From NCBI GenBank assembly GCA_016219185.1, contig JACRBZ010000097.1, forward strand, positions 33,841 to 97,840: DNA of 64,000 nt, written 5' to 3'. Shown one piece after another: positions 25,661-34,356 of this stretch (the first letter of the stretch is position 1; every line of letters starts with the position of its first letter). Below the pieces are notes generated by a model that saw only the letters and a program-made list of their open reading frames with translations, was not told the origin of the DNA and ran no database searches. This DNA is from Deltaproteobacteria bacterium (GTDB taxonomy: Bacteria; Desulfobacterota; Desulfobacteria; Desulfobacterales; Desulfatirhabdiaceae). The position numbers and the translations under genes are program-made.

Positions 25661-27997
25661 ATGAGACGGAACAGTTTCTTCTTACCTGTCGTGATCTTTG
25701 CCGTTGTATTTTTGTTATCCGCCCCGGCGCGGTCTCAACTCCAAGCCCCGGTTCTTGGCCGGGTTACTTCAGATTCCTGGGTCAACCTTTTCTGGACCCC
25801 GGTGCCAGGGGCATTCGGCTATACGCTGTCTTATGCTCCGATTCCCTTTACGGGATCCATCGGGACCATCGATATGGGAACGAAAACCGACGCTTTGTTC
25901 GATCTCTGGCCCGGCGCCGCTTTCTATGTGGCGATTCAGTCCAGGGATGGTTCCGGGCTGAGCCCATATTCCAACGTTTTAGAAGTCGACATCGGGAATC
26001 TCTCTCCGCTTCTTGATTCAAAGGTCATTCCGAAGTATCAGGATTTCCTGATTATTCCGCCGGTGATGCCTTCCGCGGTACGAAAGGCGGATCTGCCTCC
26101 GGAACAGCAAGTGAACACCCCTTGGGACTCGAAATACGAAATTGCACTCAAACAGTTCGATCAGCAGATCCTGCCTTCTCCCTTTCCCAAGACAACCGTC
26201 TGGAGTTACGGCAATCTATTGGGGCCGGCGCCCGGTCAGCCCGGATCCACCTTCAACTACCCGGCGTTTACCGTCGAGGTGCGCAGGGACGAGATCGCAA
26301 GGGTCACCTGGACAAACGGCCTTGTTGATGAATCGGGCCAATATCTTCCGCCTCTGCTGGCGGTGGATCGCACCCTGCACTGGGCCAATCCGGAACTGCT
26401 GAAGTGTATGGACGGGGGGTTCCATGCCGATTGCAGGCCCGACCCGTCAGCACCATATAATACGGATAATCTGGAACAGCCTTACCGGGGGCCCGTTCCC
26501 ATGGTGACACATGTTCACGGGGCGCATGTGAATGCTGTCAGCGACGGCTATCCCGAAGCCTGGTGGCTGCCCGCGGCTACAAATATCCCCGAAGGTTATG
26601 CGCTTAAGGGCAGCAAATACGGGTCTGTTGAATCCGTTGCTCCGGGCAAGGCCGTGTTTGAATATGACAACAGTCAGTCTGCCGCCACCCTCTGGTATCA
26701 CGATCACTCCCTGGGGATGACCCGGACCAATGTTTATGCCGGGCCCGCTGGCTTCTGGCTTGTCCGGGACGCGATAGAGGATGGTCTCAATCTTCCCGGT
26801 CCGGCGCCAAAACCCGGAGAGCCATTGTGGGTGCCCGCAGACCCCATGAATGACGCACCACCATATTGGGAAATCCCCATTGTAATTCAGGACCGATCCT
26901 TCAACGCCGACGGTTCCCTGCATTATCCGGACAGCCGTCTGGAATTTGACGGGTTTCCCGGGCCCTATATCCCAGAGCCCGGTGCCGATCTGTCGCCGAT
27001 CTGGAATCCTGAGGTATTCTTAAATACCATGGTTGTTAACGGCCGGACCTGGCCTGTTCAGGCCGTGGAACCCGATATGTACCGTTTTCGATTTTTGAAT
27101 GGTTGCGATGCCCGGTTTCTCATGCTGAAGCTGGTGACTGCAACGGATATCAACGATCCCAACACCTGGGTGGATCTGCCGAGCCAGTTTACTCAGATAG
27201 GAGCTGAACAGGGGTTGCTGCCCAATCCCGTGTCACTGAATCGACTCCTTATTGCACCTGCGGAGCGGGCCGATGTTATTGTGAATTTTTCGAATGTCGC
27301 ACCCGGCACCCAGGTCTACCTGGTCAATGTGGGACCAGATGAGCCTTTTGGTGGTGGCGAGCCGAATGTGGACTTTGTGTCTGCGAATCCGGAAACAACG
27401 GGTCAGGTGATGATGTTTAACGTGGTTGCGGACAATGTGAGCCGGGGAGAGAATTTCTCCATACCGGTTTCAGTGACGACCGAGACCATTCCCGAACCCA
27501 CGGTTACGCGCCGGCTCAGTCTCAACGAGAAGGAATCCGCGGAATATGCAGGCCCCGAGGCTGCTTTTCTGGGCACTTATGATGAGGGAAATCCGACCCC
27601 GATGATGTGGGTGGAAATGATCACGGAAACGCCGATACTGGGTGATACGGAACTATGGGAAATTTATAACTTCACGGCGGATGCTCATCCCATCCATCTG
27701 CATCTGGTGCATTTTCAGGTTGTTAACCGACAGCTTCTCACAAACCGTAACGAGGAAGGCATTGCGGAGCCGCCTGCTTTTCCGGATGACTCTTCGCAAC
27801 CGAGAGATCCCGAGCCCTGGGAGACCGGATTGAAGGACACCGTCGTTGCCTATCCCGGAGAGGTCACCCGGATCAAAGCCACATTTGATAAACACGGACT
27901 TTATGTCTGGCACTGCCACATTCTCGAACACGAGGACAACGAGATGATGCGGGCAGTGTATGTGATGTCGCCCGGAGAGGTTCCGCCACTTCCGTGA
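25661..27997 (+). CDS. Exported CotA-like multicopper oxidase with N-terminal Fn3-like domain
   Basis: A 778-residue protein from ATG 25661 (GAAAGG upstream; a signal peptide MRRNSFFLPVV...ARSQ starts here), not the further upstream frame-open codons. Residues about 26-111 are the Fn3-like domain shared with the nonahaem cytochrome. The cupredoxin part carries the four copper motifs: HVHGAHVN (about 285), WYHDHSLGMTRTNVYAG (about 345), HPIHLHLVHF (about 676) and HCHILEHEDNEM (about 751). Spacing and the YHDHSLG sequence resemble spore-coat CotA/bilirubin-oxidase laccases. It would oxidise phenols or metals and reduce oxygen. In a probable anaerobe, roles in copper or oxygen defence or metal oxidation are possible. 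Confidence 0.93.
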   Translation: MRRNSFFLPVVIFAVVFLLSAPARSQLQAPVLGRVTSDSWVNLFWTPVPGAFGYTLSYAPIPFTGSIGTIDMGTKTDALFDLWPGAAFYVAIQSRDGSGLSPYSNVLEVDIGNLSPLLDSKVIPKYQDFLIIPPVMPSAVRKADLPPEQQVNTPWDSKYEIALKQFDQQILPSPFPKTTVWSYGNLLGPAPGQPGSTFNYPAFTVEVRRDEIARVTWTNGLVDESGQYLPPLLAVDRTLHWANPELLKCMDGGFHADCRPDPSAPYNTDNLEQPYRGPVPMVTHVHGAHVNAVSDGYPEAWWLPAATNIPEGYALKGSKYGSVESVAPGKAVFEYDNSQSAATLWYHDHSLGMTRTNVYAGPAGFWLVRDAIEDGLNLPGPAPKPGEPLWVPADPMNDAPPYWEIPIVIQDRSFNADGSLHYPDSRLEFDGFPGPYIPEPGADLSPIWNPEVFLNTMVVNGRTWPVQAVEPDMYRFRFLNGCDARFLMLKLVTATDINDPNTWVDLPSQFTQIGAEQGLLPNPVSLNRLLIAPAERADVIVNFSNVAPGTQVYLVNVGPDEPFGGGEPNVDFVSANPETTGQVMMFNVVADNVSRGENFSIPVSVTTETIPEPTVTRRLSLNEKESAEYAGPEAAFLGTYDEGNPTPMMWVEMITETPILGDTELWEIYNFTADAHPIHLHLVHFQVVNRQLLTNRNEEGIAEPPAFPDDSSQPRDPEPWETGLKDTVVAYPGEVTRIKATFDKHGLYVWHCHILEHEDNEMMRAVYVMSPGEVPPLP

Positions 27998-28020
27998 TGA
28001 CTTCATTTTAATCAAATTAG

Positions 28021-28049
28021 AAACAGGCCGCTGCCATGCGGCCTGTTTT
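28021..28049 (+). terminator. Rho-independent terminator after the multicopper oxidase gene
   Basis: An 11-bp perfect stem AAACAGGCCGC / GCGGCCTGTTT is followed by a short T stretch (TTTTC). It sits only 21 bases before the FKBP start codon, so the FKBP gene either relies on readthrough or has a promoter inside the oxidase gene. Confidence 0.75.
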
Positions 28050-28070
28050 CTTGTGGAAAGAGGAATCGAA

Positions 28071-28772
28071 ATGAAATATCCATTGCTTACCGCGCTTGCC
28101 GTGATTCTGTTGTTTAATACCGGTTCCGCTGCTGAAACGCCGAAAATCGAGGATGAGAAAGACCGGGTCAATTACAGCCTCGGTTATCAGATCGGCGAAG
28201 ACCTCAAGCGTCAGGGCGTGGAGCTTCAGTCTGAGTTGATTGTCAAGGGGATACGGGATGCTATTTCGGGAACCAGTCCGCTGATGACACCTCAGGACAT
28301 GCGGACCGTCCTGGTAGATCTGAAAAAGCGAATCGAGAAAACCGAGCGGGAAAGATTGTTGAAAGACAGCGGCAAGAATCTGGCCGAAGGGGAAGTTTTT
28401 TTGTCTGAAAATGCCAGGAAAGAGGGCGTCCAGGTCCTTCCGAGCGGGCTTCAGTACCGGGTGGTACGCGAGGGTTCCGGCGCCTCGCCCAAAGCAACCG
28501 ATACCGTAACGGTCAACTACCGCGGGATGCACATCGATGGTACCGAATTCGACAGTTCCTATAAGCGAAACAAACCGGCGATTTTTCGGGTCGATCGCGT
28601 GATTCGCGGCTGGACCGAGGCATTACAACTGATGAAGGAAGGCGCCAAATGGGAGCTCTCTATTCCCGCCAAACTCGCCTACGGCGAGCGCGGAGCCGGC
28701 ACCGGAATCCCCCCCAACAGCGCCCTCATCTTCGATGTGGAATTGATCGCAGTCGGGGGGAGTGAAAAATGA
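28071..28772 (+). CDS. FKBP-type peptidyl-prolyl isomerase (FkpA/Mip-like)
   Basis: A 233-residue periplasmic foldase. GAGGAA seven bases upstream favours ATG 28071 over ATG 28053. It has a signal peptide (about 1-20, ending TGSAAE) and an N-terminal dimerisation helix domain (VNYSLGYQIGEDLKRQGVEL). After a long linker helix comes the FKBP domain with DTVTVNYRGMHIDGTEFDSS and IPPNSALIFDVELIAVG. It accelerates proline isomerisation of exported proteins. It stands just behind the multicopper oxidase, possibly helping fold the exported oxidoreductases; that link is only positional. Confidence 0.93.
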   Translation: MKYPLLTALAVILLFNTGSAAETPKIEDEKDRVNYSLGYQIGEDLKRQGVELQSELIVKGIRDAISGTSPLMTPQDMRTVLVDLKKRIEKTERERLLKDSGKNLAEGEVFLSENARKEGVQVLPSGLQYRVVREGSGASPKATDTVTVNYRGMHIDGTEFDSSYKRNKPAIFRVDRVIRGWTEALQLMKEGAKWELSIPAKLAYGERGAGTGIPPNSALIFDVELIAVGGSEK

Positions 28773-28811
28773 CATGTCATCACGATTTATCTCCCGACCT
28801 CCGGACATGAC

Positions 28812-30380
28812 TCACCCCCAAAAGGATTTGATCTTGTTCCGGACGCAGGACATCAGAAGCCCGGCGGATCCGGTATGCTGACCCGTGTATTTTACCCCTT
28901 TTAAATACAGGGCCTCGGTTTGGATTTCCTTGATTCTATCCATCGGAAAGGTGAGCGGGTTTTGATCCAGAACGACAAAATCGGCGGCTTTTCCCGCTGT
29001 CAGTGTTCCCCTTTCCTTTTCATCAAAAGACAGTTTCGCGCCCCAATGGGTATGCATTCTCAACGCATCAAGGGCGGAAATCCGTTCATTCGGGTTGGGA
29101 TGGTTGCAGGCGGCATGGATTCCTGACATCGGGTCCGGAAGGGTACAGGGTCCGTCCGATCCGTTTGCCAGAAGCAAACCGGCGTTCAGCATGCTTTTTA
29201 AGGGGATGAGCTGATCCATCCGGTTTCCGAGGAGGGTTTCAAGATAAGCCACGGGCTCCTGCGGCCAGTACAGAAACGGCGTTTGCAGGGCAACGGCGAT
29301 TTCCATGGATGCGGCTTTTTCGATCAGAGCCGGGGTCATCAGGTCCGCATGAATCAGCACATGCCGGTGATCGCCTCTGGGAAAATCCTTCAGCGCGTGT
29401 TCGTATGCGATCAGCGCCTGCTCAATGGCGGCATCTCCAATGGCGTGCATGGAAACCTGCAATCCCGTCCGGTTGGCCTCTTGAACAAAGGCGTTGACCT
29501 GGGGCTGCGTATAGAACAGCACCCCCCGGTTGTTTGAATTATTGCAGTACGGCAGGGACAGCGCCGCATCCTCGGACCCGAAACACCCGTCCAGCGCGGT
29601 TGCAAAACAGCCGCCGATGCGGGGCATTTTTTTACGGAGTACTTTTTGGACGTTCATGGTCTGAAAATAAGTTCGATACTGTTGGGGAAGGCCCAGAGAT
29701 GCCAGTCTCATGATATCCACATCCAGATCCAGGGGAAATCCCACCCCTTCCACCGTATGGATCAGGCCGATCCCTTTTCGGGCCAGATAGTCCGAGCCGG
29801 CGATCATATTTTTCAACACCGTGAACAGCGACACGGATTTTGAGATGTGATTTACCGCATGATAAAACGATTGATGAAAAAACCATCCGGTTTTTGGGTC
29901 AAACCCCTTGTCGTTTAAAACCCCTGAAGGCAATTTGTTGATCAGGGCCGTGTTTGCGACGGCGGCATGCCCGTCGTATTTGATGATCATCAGGGGATGG
30001 GCCGTCATGATATCCAGATCGGCCCGTTCAGGCAGCCTCTTTTCCCTTAATGAATGTGCCGAGCAGCCGAATCCGAGGATCAGACGTTCTTTGGAATGGG
30101 CTTCATGCGTTTGAATCATTACGGCCAGTTCATCGAAATCAGAGGCGGTGCGGCAGTCCAGACTGGAGTGGAAAAAAGAAAAAGATTCAAAATGAATATG
30201 GGTATCGGCAAATGCGGGAACCACACATTTGCCGCCAAGGTTTTCAATCGGACCATCGGCATAACTGTCCGGTACCGTGTCTCCGGTGTGGACAATTTTC
30301 CCATTGTCCGCGATCAGCGTGTGAAATACACGGTTGTCGTCCTCGCAGGAAATAAAGTCCGCATTTGTAAAAATTTTCAT
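28812..30380 (-). CDS. Amidohydrolase family protein (YtcJ-like)
   Basis: A 522-residue metal-dependent hydrolase. I chose ATG 30380, which follows AAGG at a good distance and begins MKIFTNADFISCE, over ATG codons further upstream. The metal site is visible: FADTHIHFES (HxH), then SMHAIGDAAIEQAL, VLIHADLMT and LANGSDGPCTLPDP with the catalytic aspartate. The C-terminal GTLTAGKAADFVVLDQNPL closes the small beta-sandwich. Relatives hydrolyse exocyclic amides or similar bonds; the substrate is unknown. It is divergent from dnaG. Its C-terminal end converges on the FKBP gene. Confidence 0.9.
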   Translation of the reverse strand: MKIFTNADFISCEDDNRVFHTLIADNGKIVHTGDTVPDSYADGPIENLGGKCVVPAFADTHIHFESFSFFHSSLDCRTASDFDELAVMIQTHEAHSKERLILGFGCSAHSLREKRLPERADLDIMTAHPLMIIKYDGHAAVANTALINKLPSGVLNDKGFDPKTGWFFHQSFYHAVNHISKSVSLFTVLKNMIAGSDYLARKGIGLIHTVEGVGFPLDLDVDIMRLASLGLPQQYRTYFQTMNVQKVLRKKMPRIGGCFATALDGCFGSEDAALSLPYCNNSNNRGVLFYTQPQVNAFVQEANRTGLQVSMHAIGDAAIEQALIAYEHALKDFPRGDHRHVLIHADLMTPALIEKAASMEIAVALQTPFLYWPQEPVAYLETLLGNRMDQLIPLKSMLNAGLLLANGSDGPCTLPDPMSGIHAACNHPNPNERISALDALRMHTHWGAKLSFDEKERGTLTAGKAADFVVLDQNPLTFPMDRIKEIQTEALYLKGVKYTGQHTGSAGLLMSCVRNKIKSFWG

Positions 30381-30532
30381 GTGCATGCCTTTTGGGGACG
30401 AAACACCCCTGTCGTTGCAAAATGAGTTTACAGATAAACCGCAATACAAAAATCCAAAGTGTCTGTCAATATATGAACGCCACATTCGGATGAATTCCAT
30501 CTTTTGATTTCATCAGGCAATTTTATTTTAAA

Positions 30533-30561
30533 TTGACAATTGATATGATTTGCTTTATTTT
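30533..30561 (+). promoter_or_regulatory. Sigma-70 promoter for dnaG-rpoD
   Basis: TTGACA (30533-30538), a 17-base spacer and TATTTT (30556-30561) form a good sigma-70 promoter about 65 bases before the dnaG start. The start codon that an automatic caller would take (TTG at 30533) is in fact this -35 box. Confidence 0.6.
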
Positions 30562-30625
30562 TTCAATTTTTAGAATCCTATCCCGCTACAATTTGCCTTT
30601 TCCGAAAGATTTGGGAGGCTTGTTC

Positions 30626-32410
30626 TTGTCTTACTCCATTCCGGCAGAAAAAATATCTGAAATCAAACACGGCGCTGATATCCTGGAAATCATTTCCGAT
30701 GTTGTTGTATTGAAAAAAGCGGGCAGGAACTACCTCGGGCTTTGCCCCTTTCACTCTGAAAAGACCCCATCGTTCACCGTAAGCCCGGACAAGCAGATGT
30801 TTTACTGCTTTGGCTGCGGCGAAGGGGGCAATGTCTTTACCTTTGTCATGAAGCAGGAAGGGATCGCGTTTCCGGAAGCCGTCAGATTTCTGGCCAAACG
30901 CTACGGCGTCGTGATCATTGATCAGACCTCAGGCCCGGGTGTAAAAAAACAGATGGACGAAAGGGAGCTTCTTTTTCAGATCAACCGTCAGGCCATGGAG
31001 TTTTTTCATCATACCCTTTTGAATCCGCAAATCGGGACTCCGGCGCTTTCCTATCTGACCGGCCGCGGGTTGCCTTCCTCAATTCTTACAGACTTCAAGC
31101 TGGGATATGCGCCGCCGGGCTGGAACCATCTGACGCATTATTTTTCAGGAAAAGACGTGGCCCTGGCCCTTGTGGAAAAGGCGGGCCTGATCAGCCGCCG
31201 CCAAAGCGGAAGCGGCTATTATGACCGTTTCCGGGATCGTGTCATTTTTCCGATTTTCAATACCCACCATCAGGTGGCGGGTTTTGGCGGCAGGGTTATG
31301 GACGATTCTCTGCCCAAATACCTGAACTCTCCGGAAACGCCGCTTTACAGCAAGAGTCGCTCGCTTTATGGCCTTTTTCAGGCAAAACCGTTTTGCCGGC
31401 AGACCGGTGAAGTGTTTATTGCCGAAGGCTATATGGATCTGCTCTCGCTACATCTTCACGGCATTCAGAATTCCGTGGCCACACTGGGTACCGCCATGGC
31501 CGAAGAGCACATTCGGCTTCTGAAGGGGGTTTCCCAGAAAATCACCCTGGTCTACGATTCGGATCAGGCCGGAATCAAGGCTGCCCAGCGGTGCATCGAG
31601 CTTTTCAAAGCCCATCACCAGCTTGAGGATATTCGCATCCTGGTGCTGCCCGAAGGACATGATCCCGATTCCTATCTCCGGCAATTCGGGCCGGAGTCCT
31701 TTAAAAATGCCGCTCGTGATGCCTCCGGGGTGTTTTCCTTTCTGATAAACGTGGCCATTAAAAAACATGGACTGTCTCTGGAAGGCAAACTGCGAATCAT
31801 TCAGGAGATGGAGGAGCCGCTGTCCACACTGACGGATGGCCTGACCCGGATTTCGGCCATCAAGGAAATTGCCGAACGGACCGGGATTGATGAAAGCGCG
31901 ATACAGGAAAAGATTCGAGAAAACTCGCCGCGCAGACCTTTCAGGGCAAAACCCGCGGAAAAAGTGCCGGATGCGGGAAATAAATTTGACAAGCACCTGA
32001 TTGCCATGATGCTTCAATTTCCTGAAATCATCCCGGAGCTGATTGAAAAAAACCTCATTGAATATATTTCAGATCCTTTGCTAAAATCCACGGGAAATGA
32101 TATATTAAACAGTTATCGCGATCTGGATAATATCCCGGAACAGGTCAATGACCTGCCTTCAATCGTTTTGATGGCTGCAGATAATGATGATAAAAAACGA
32201 ATAATTGCAGCATGTTCCATTCAGAAGGAGGAGTGGGGTCTTGAGGGCTGCCGTAAATTGATGAGTCAAATTGAAAGAAATCAAAAGCGAGATAACCTCC
32301 GGTTATTGCGGCAAAGAATAAAAGTTGCCGAGGAAAGCGGCGAACAAGAGTTGCTTCGACAATTAACAAAAGAATGTTTAGACGGTCAGGTGTCCGCAGG
32401 AGGCAGGTAA
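30626..32410 (+). CDS. dnaG: DNA primase DnaG
   Basis: A 594-residue primase that makes RNA primers at the replication fork. GGGAGG (30613-30618) lies seven bases before TTG 30626, giving the product (M)SYSIPAEKISEIKHG. The zinc-binding domain has CPFHSEKTPSF...CFGCG. The Toprim core has VFIAEGYMDLLSLH and VYDSDQAGIKA, the acidic metal-binding residues. The last about 150 residues form the helical helicase-interacting region. It is followed directly by rpoD, the common dnaG-rpoD macromolecular synthesis arrangement; rpsU is not in front. Confidence 0.97.
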   Translation: MSYSIPAEKISEIKHGADILEIISDVVVLKKAGRNYLGLCPFHSEKTPSFTVSPDKQMFYCFGCGEGGNVFTFVMKQEGIAFPEAVRFLAKRYGVVIIDQTSGPGVKKQMDERELLFQINRQAMEFFHHTLLNPQIGTPALSYLTGRGLPSSILTDFKLGYAPPGWNHLTHYFSGKDVALALVEKAGLISRRQSGSGYYDRFRDRVIFPIFNTHHQVAGFGGRVMDDSLPKYLNSPETPLYSKSRSLYGLFQAKPFCRQTGEVFIAEGYMDLLSLHLHGIQNSVATLGTAMAEEHIRLLKGVSQKITLVYDSDQAGIKAAQRCIELFKAHHQLEDIRILVLPEGHDPDSYLRQFGPESFKNAARDASGVFSFLINVAIKKHGLSLEGKLRIIQEMEEPLSTLTDGLTRISAIKEIAERTGIDESAIQEKIRENSPRRPFRAKPAEKVPDAGNKFDKHLIAMMLQFPEIIPELIEKNLIEYISDPLLKSTGNDILNSYRDLDNIPEQVNDLPSIVLMAADNDDKKRIIAACSIQKEEWGLEGCRKLMSQIERNQKRDNLRLLRQRIKVAEESGEQELLRQLTKECLDGQVSAGGR

Positions 32411-32412
32411 TT

Positions 32413-34176
32413 ATGGCAAAATCATCCGTTATCAAACGGAAACTCGATAAAAAAATCACATCAAAGACCATATCGGATCTTATTTTAAAGGGAAAGGAAA
32501 AAGGATCCCTCTCCTATGACGACATTAACCGGGCACTGCCCGAGGATATGATCACCTCGGAACAATTAGATGAAACACTGATGATTTTTGATGAACTGGA
32601 TATCGACATATTGGATGAAAAAGCTTCCAGCTCCAGTGAAAGCGAAGCCAAGGAAGCGGTGAAACGGGTCAGAAAAGAAACTGCCATGACGGATTTCGGG
32701 GCTGTAACCGACCCGGTTAAGATGTATTTGCGAGAAATGGGACTGGTAACCCTCCTCAGTCGCGAAGGGGAAGTGGAGATCGCCAAAAAAATCGAGGCCG
32801 GAGAGCAGGAAGTCTTAAAGGCCCTGATTGACACGACCACCGGCATCGAATGCCTGCTGAATTTAGGCGTGGATATTGAAAACGGTGCCTTGCGTCCCAA
32901 ATATGTCCTGAAAGACATTGATGAAGGTGATGCTTATGTGGATGAAGTGGTTCAGACGGAAAAATTTTTAAACACCATTCGTCAGATCAAGGCCATTCAT
33001 GAAGAAAACAAGGCATCCCGCGAGAAACTGTTTGCTTCGGAACTGGATTCCGATGAAATTCGCAGGATCCGACGCGGCATTTCCCGAAAGAACACCAAAA
33101 TATTTGACCTGTTGAAAGACTGGCGGCTCGAGGGAAATGTCGTTGATAAGATCGAGCAGATCATTCGCAATCAGATCGACTGGTTCGATGCCATGAACAA
33201 GATGCTGGCATTGACATCGGAAGCCCTGGGCGTGTCGGCGGCGGAACTCATCAATCACTTGAACACGATTGATGAGTTTTCAGCATGGATTCAGCCGCGT
33301 TGCCGACTGAATCCGGATGAAGCTGGCCTTTTGTTTTCCGATTTGTCCGGATTCAATCAGCAGATCGCTGAAAAGGAACTGACCGTAAAATCAAAATCTC
33401 AGGCATTGAAAAGAATTCTCTCGGATGTCGATGAAGGTCGCTATAAAGCCAAAATGGCCAAAAGCGAGCTGACCAAGGCCAATCTGAGACTGGTGGTCAG
33501 CATTGCCAAAAAATATACCAACCGCGGGCTTCAATTTCTGGATCTGATCCAGGAGGGAAACATCGGTTTGATGAAGGCAGTGGATAAATTCGAGTACCGC
33601 AGAGGCTATAAATTCAGCACATATGCCACCTGGTGGATCCGTCAGGCCATTACCCGGGCCATTGCCGACCAGGCCAGGACCATCCGTATCCCGGTTCACA
33701 TGATTGAAACCATCAATAAACTCATTCGCACCTCAAGGTACCTGGTTCAGGAACTGGGCCGCGAACCCAGGCCCGAAGAAATTGCCGAAAAGATGGAAAT
33801 TCCCCTGGACAAGGTTCGAAAAGTATTAAAAATCGCCAGAGAACCGATTTCACTGGAAACCCCCATCGGGGAAGAAGAAGACAGCCATCTCGGAGATTTC
33901 ATTGAAGACAAGAAATTCATGCTTCCTTCGGACGCGGCGGTCAGTTTGAATCTGGCCGAGCAGACGCGAAAAGTTCTGGCCACCTTAACCCCCCGGGAAG
34001 AAAAAGTATTACGGATGCGTTTTGGAATCGGAGAAAAAGCGGATCATACCCTCGAAGAGGTCGGACAGGACTTTGCCGTCACACGGGAGCGCATTCGTCA
34101 GATCGAGGCAAAAGCCCTCAGAAAGCTTCGGCATCCCACAAGGAGTAAGAAGCTAAAAAGTTTTATTGATATGTAA
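32413..34176 (+). CDS. rpoD: Primary sigma factor RpoD (sigma-70)
   Basis: A 587-residue housekeeping sigma factor. ATG 32413 (MAKSSVIKRK) lies just after the dnaG stop and has GCAGGAGGCAGG upstream. Region 1.1 is at the N terminus and region 1.2 is VKMYLREMGLVTLLSREGE. A non-conserved insert is present at about 120-330. Regions 2.1-2.4 include NIGLMKAVDKFEYRRGYKF and YATWWIRQAITRAIADQ. Region 4.2 is TLEEVGQDFAVTRERIRQIE. It directs RNA polymerase to -10/-35 promoters such as those noted for tRNA-Glu and dnaG. Confidence 0.98.
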   Translation: MAKSSVIKRKLDKKITSKTISDLILKGKEKGSLSYDDINRALPEDMITSEQLDETLMIFDELDIDILDEKASSSSESEAKEAVKRVRKETAMTDFGAVTDPVKMYLREMGLVTLLSREGEVEIAKKIEAGEQEVLKALIDTTTGIECLLNLGVDIENGALRPKYVLKDIDEGDAYVDEVVQTEKFLNTIRQIKAIHEENKASREKLFASELDSDEIRRIRRGISRKNTKIFDLLKDWRLEGNVVDKIEQIIRNQIDWFDAMNKMLALTSEALGVSAAELINHLNTIDEFSAWIQPRCRLNPDEAGLLFSDLSGFNQQIAEKELTVKSKSQALKRILSDVDEGRYKAKMAKSELTKANLRLVVSIAKKYTNRGLQFLDLIQEGNIGLMKAVDKFEYRRGYKFSTYATWWIRQAITRAIADQARTIRIPVHMIETINKLIRTSRYLVQELGREPRPEEIAEKMEIPLDKVRKVLKIAREPISLETPIGEEEDSHLGDFIEDKKFMLPSDAAVSLNLAEQTRKVLATLTPREEKVLRMRFGIGEKADHTLEEVGQDFAVTRERIRQIEAKALRKLRHPTRSKKLKSFIDM

Positions 34177-34219
34177 AGCTTGACAAAAATTGATACGGAC
34201 GTTAAAAAAGAAGACTCAA

Positions 34220-34292
34220 GGGCCCATAGCTCAGCTGGAAGAGCCACCGGCTCATAACCGGTCGGTCCCTGGTTCGAACCCAGGTGGGCCCA
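34220..34292 (+). tRNA. tRNA with CAT anticodon (Met elongator or Ile2)
   Basis: The cloverleaf is clear: acceptor GGGCCCA/TGGGCCC, D arm GCTC...GAGC, anticodon stem ACCGG/CCGGT with loop CTCATAA (anticodon CAT), and T arm CCTGG-TTCGAAC-CCAGG. The discriminator is A and no CCA end is encoded, unlike the tRNA-Glu in this window. The sequence does not let me decide between elongator Met and tilS-modified Ile2. It lies 43 bases after rpoD. Confidence 0.93.
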
Positions 34293-34304
34293 TCAAACCG
34301 ATAG

Positions 34305-34337
34305 AAAAGGCGTGGAATCATTCCACGCCTTTTTTTC
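34305..34337 (+). terminator. Rho-independent terminator after tRNA(CAT)
   Basis: A perfect stem AAAAGGCGTGGAA / TTCCACGCCTTTT with a three-base loop is followed by a run of T. It ends the tRNA (and perhaps the dnaG-rpoD) transcript just before the Nif3-like gene. Confidence 0.85.
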
Positions 34338-34356
34338 ATTTACAGGAGTTGCCAAC

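Noticed and set aside
30533..30625. Upstream extension of dnaG from TTG 30533
   Set aside because: The TTG is part of a -35 box, and a much better ribosome site and start exist at 30626.
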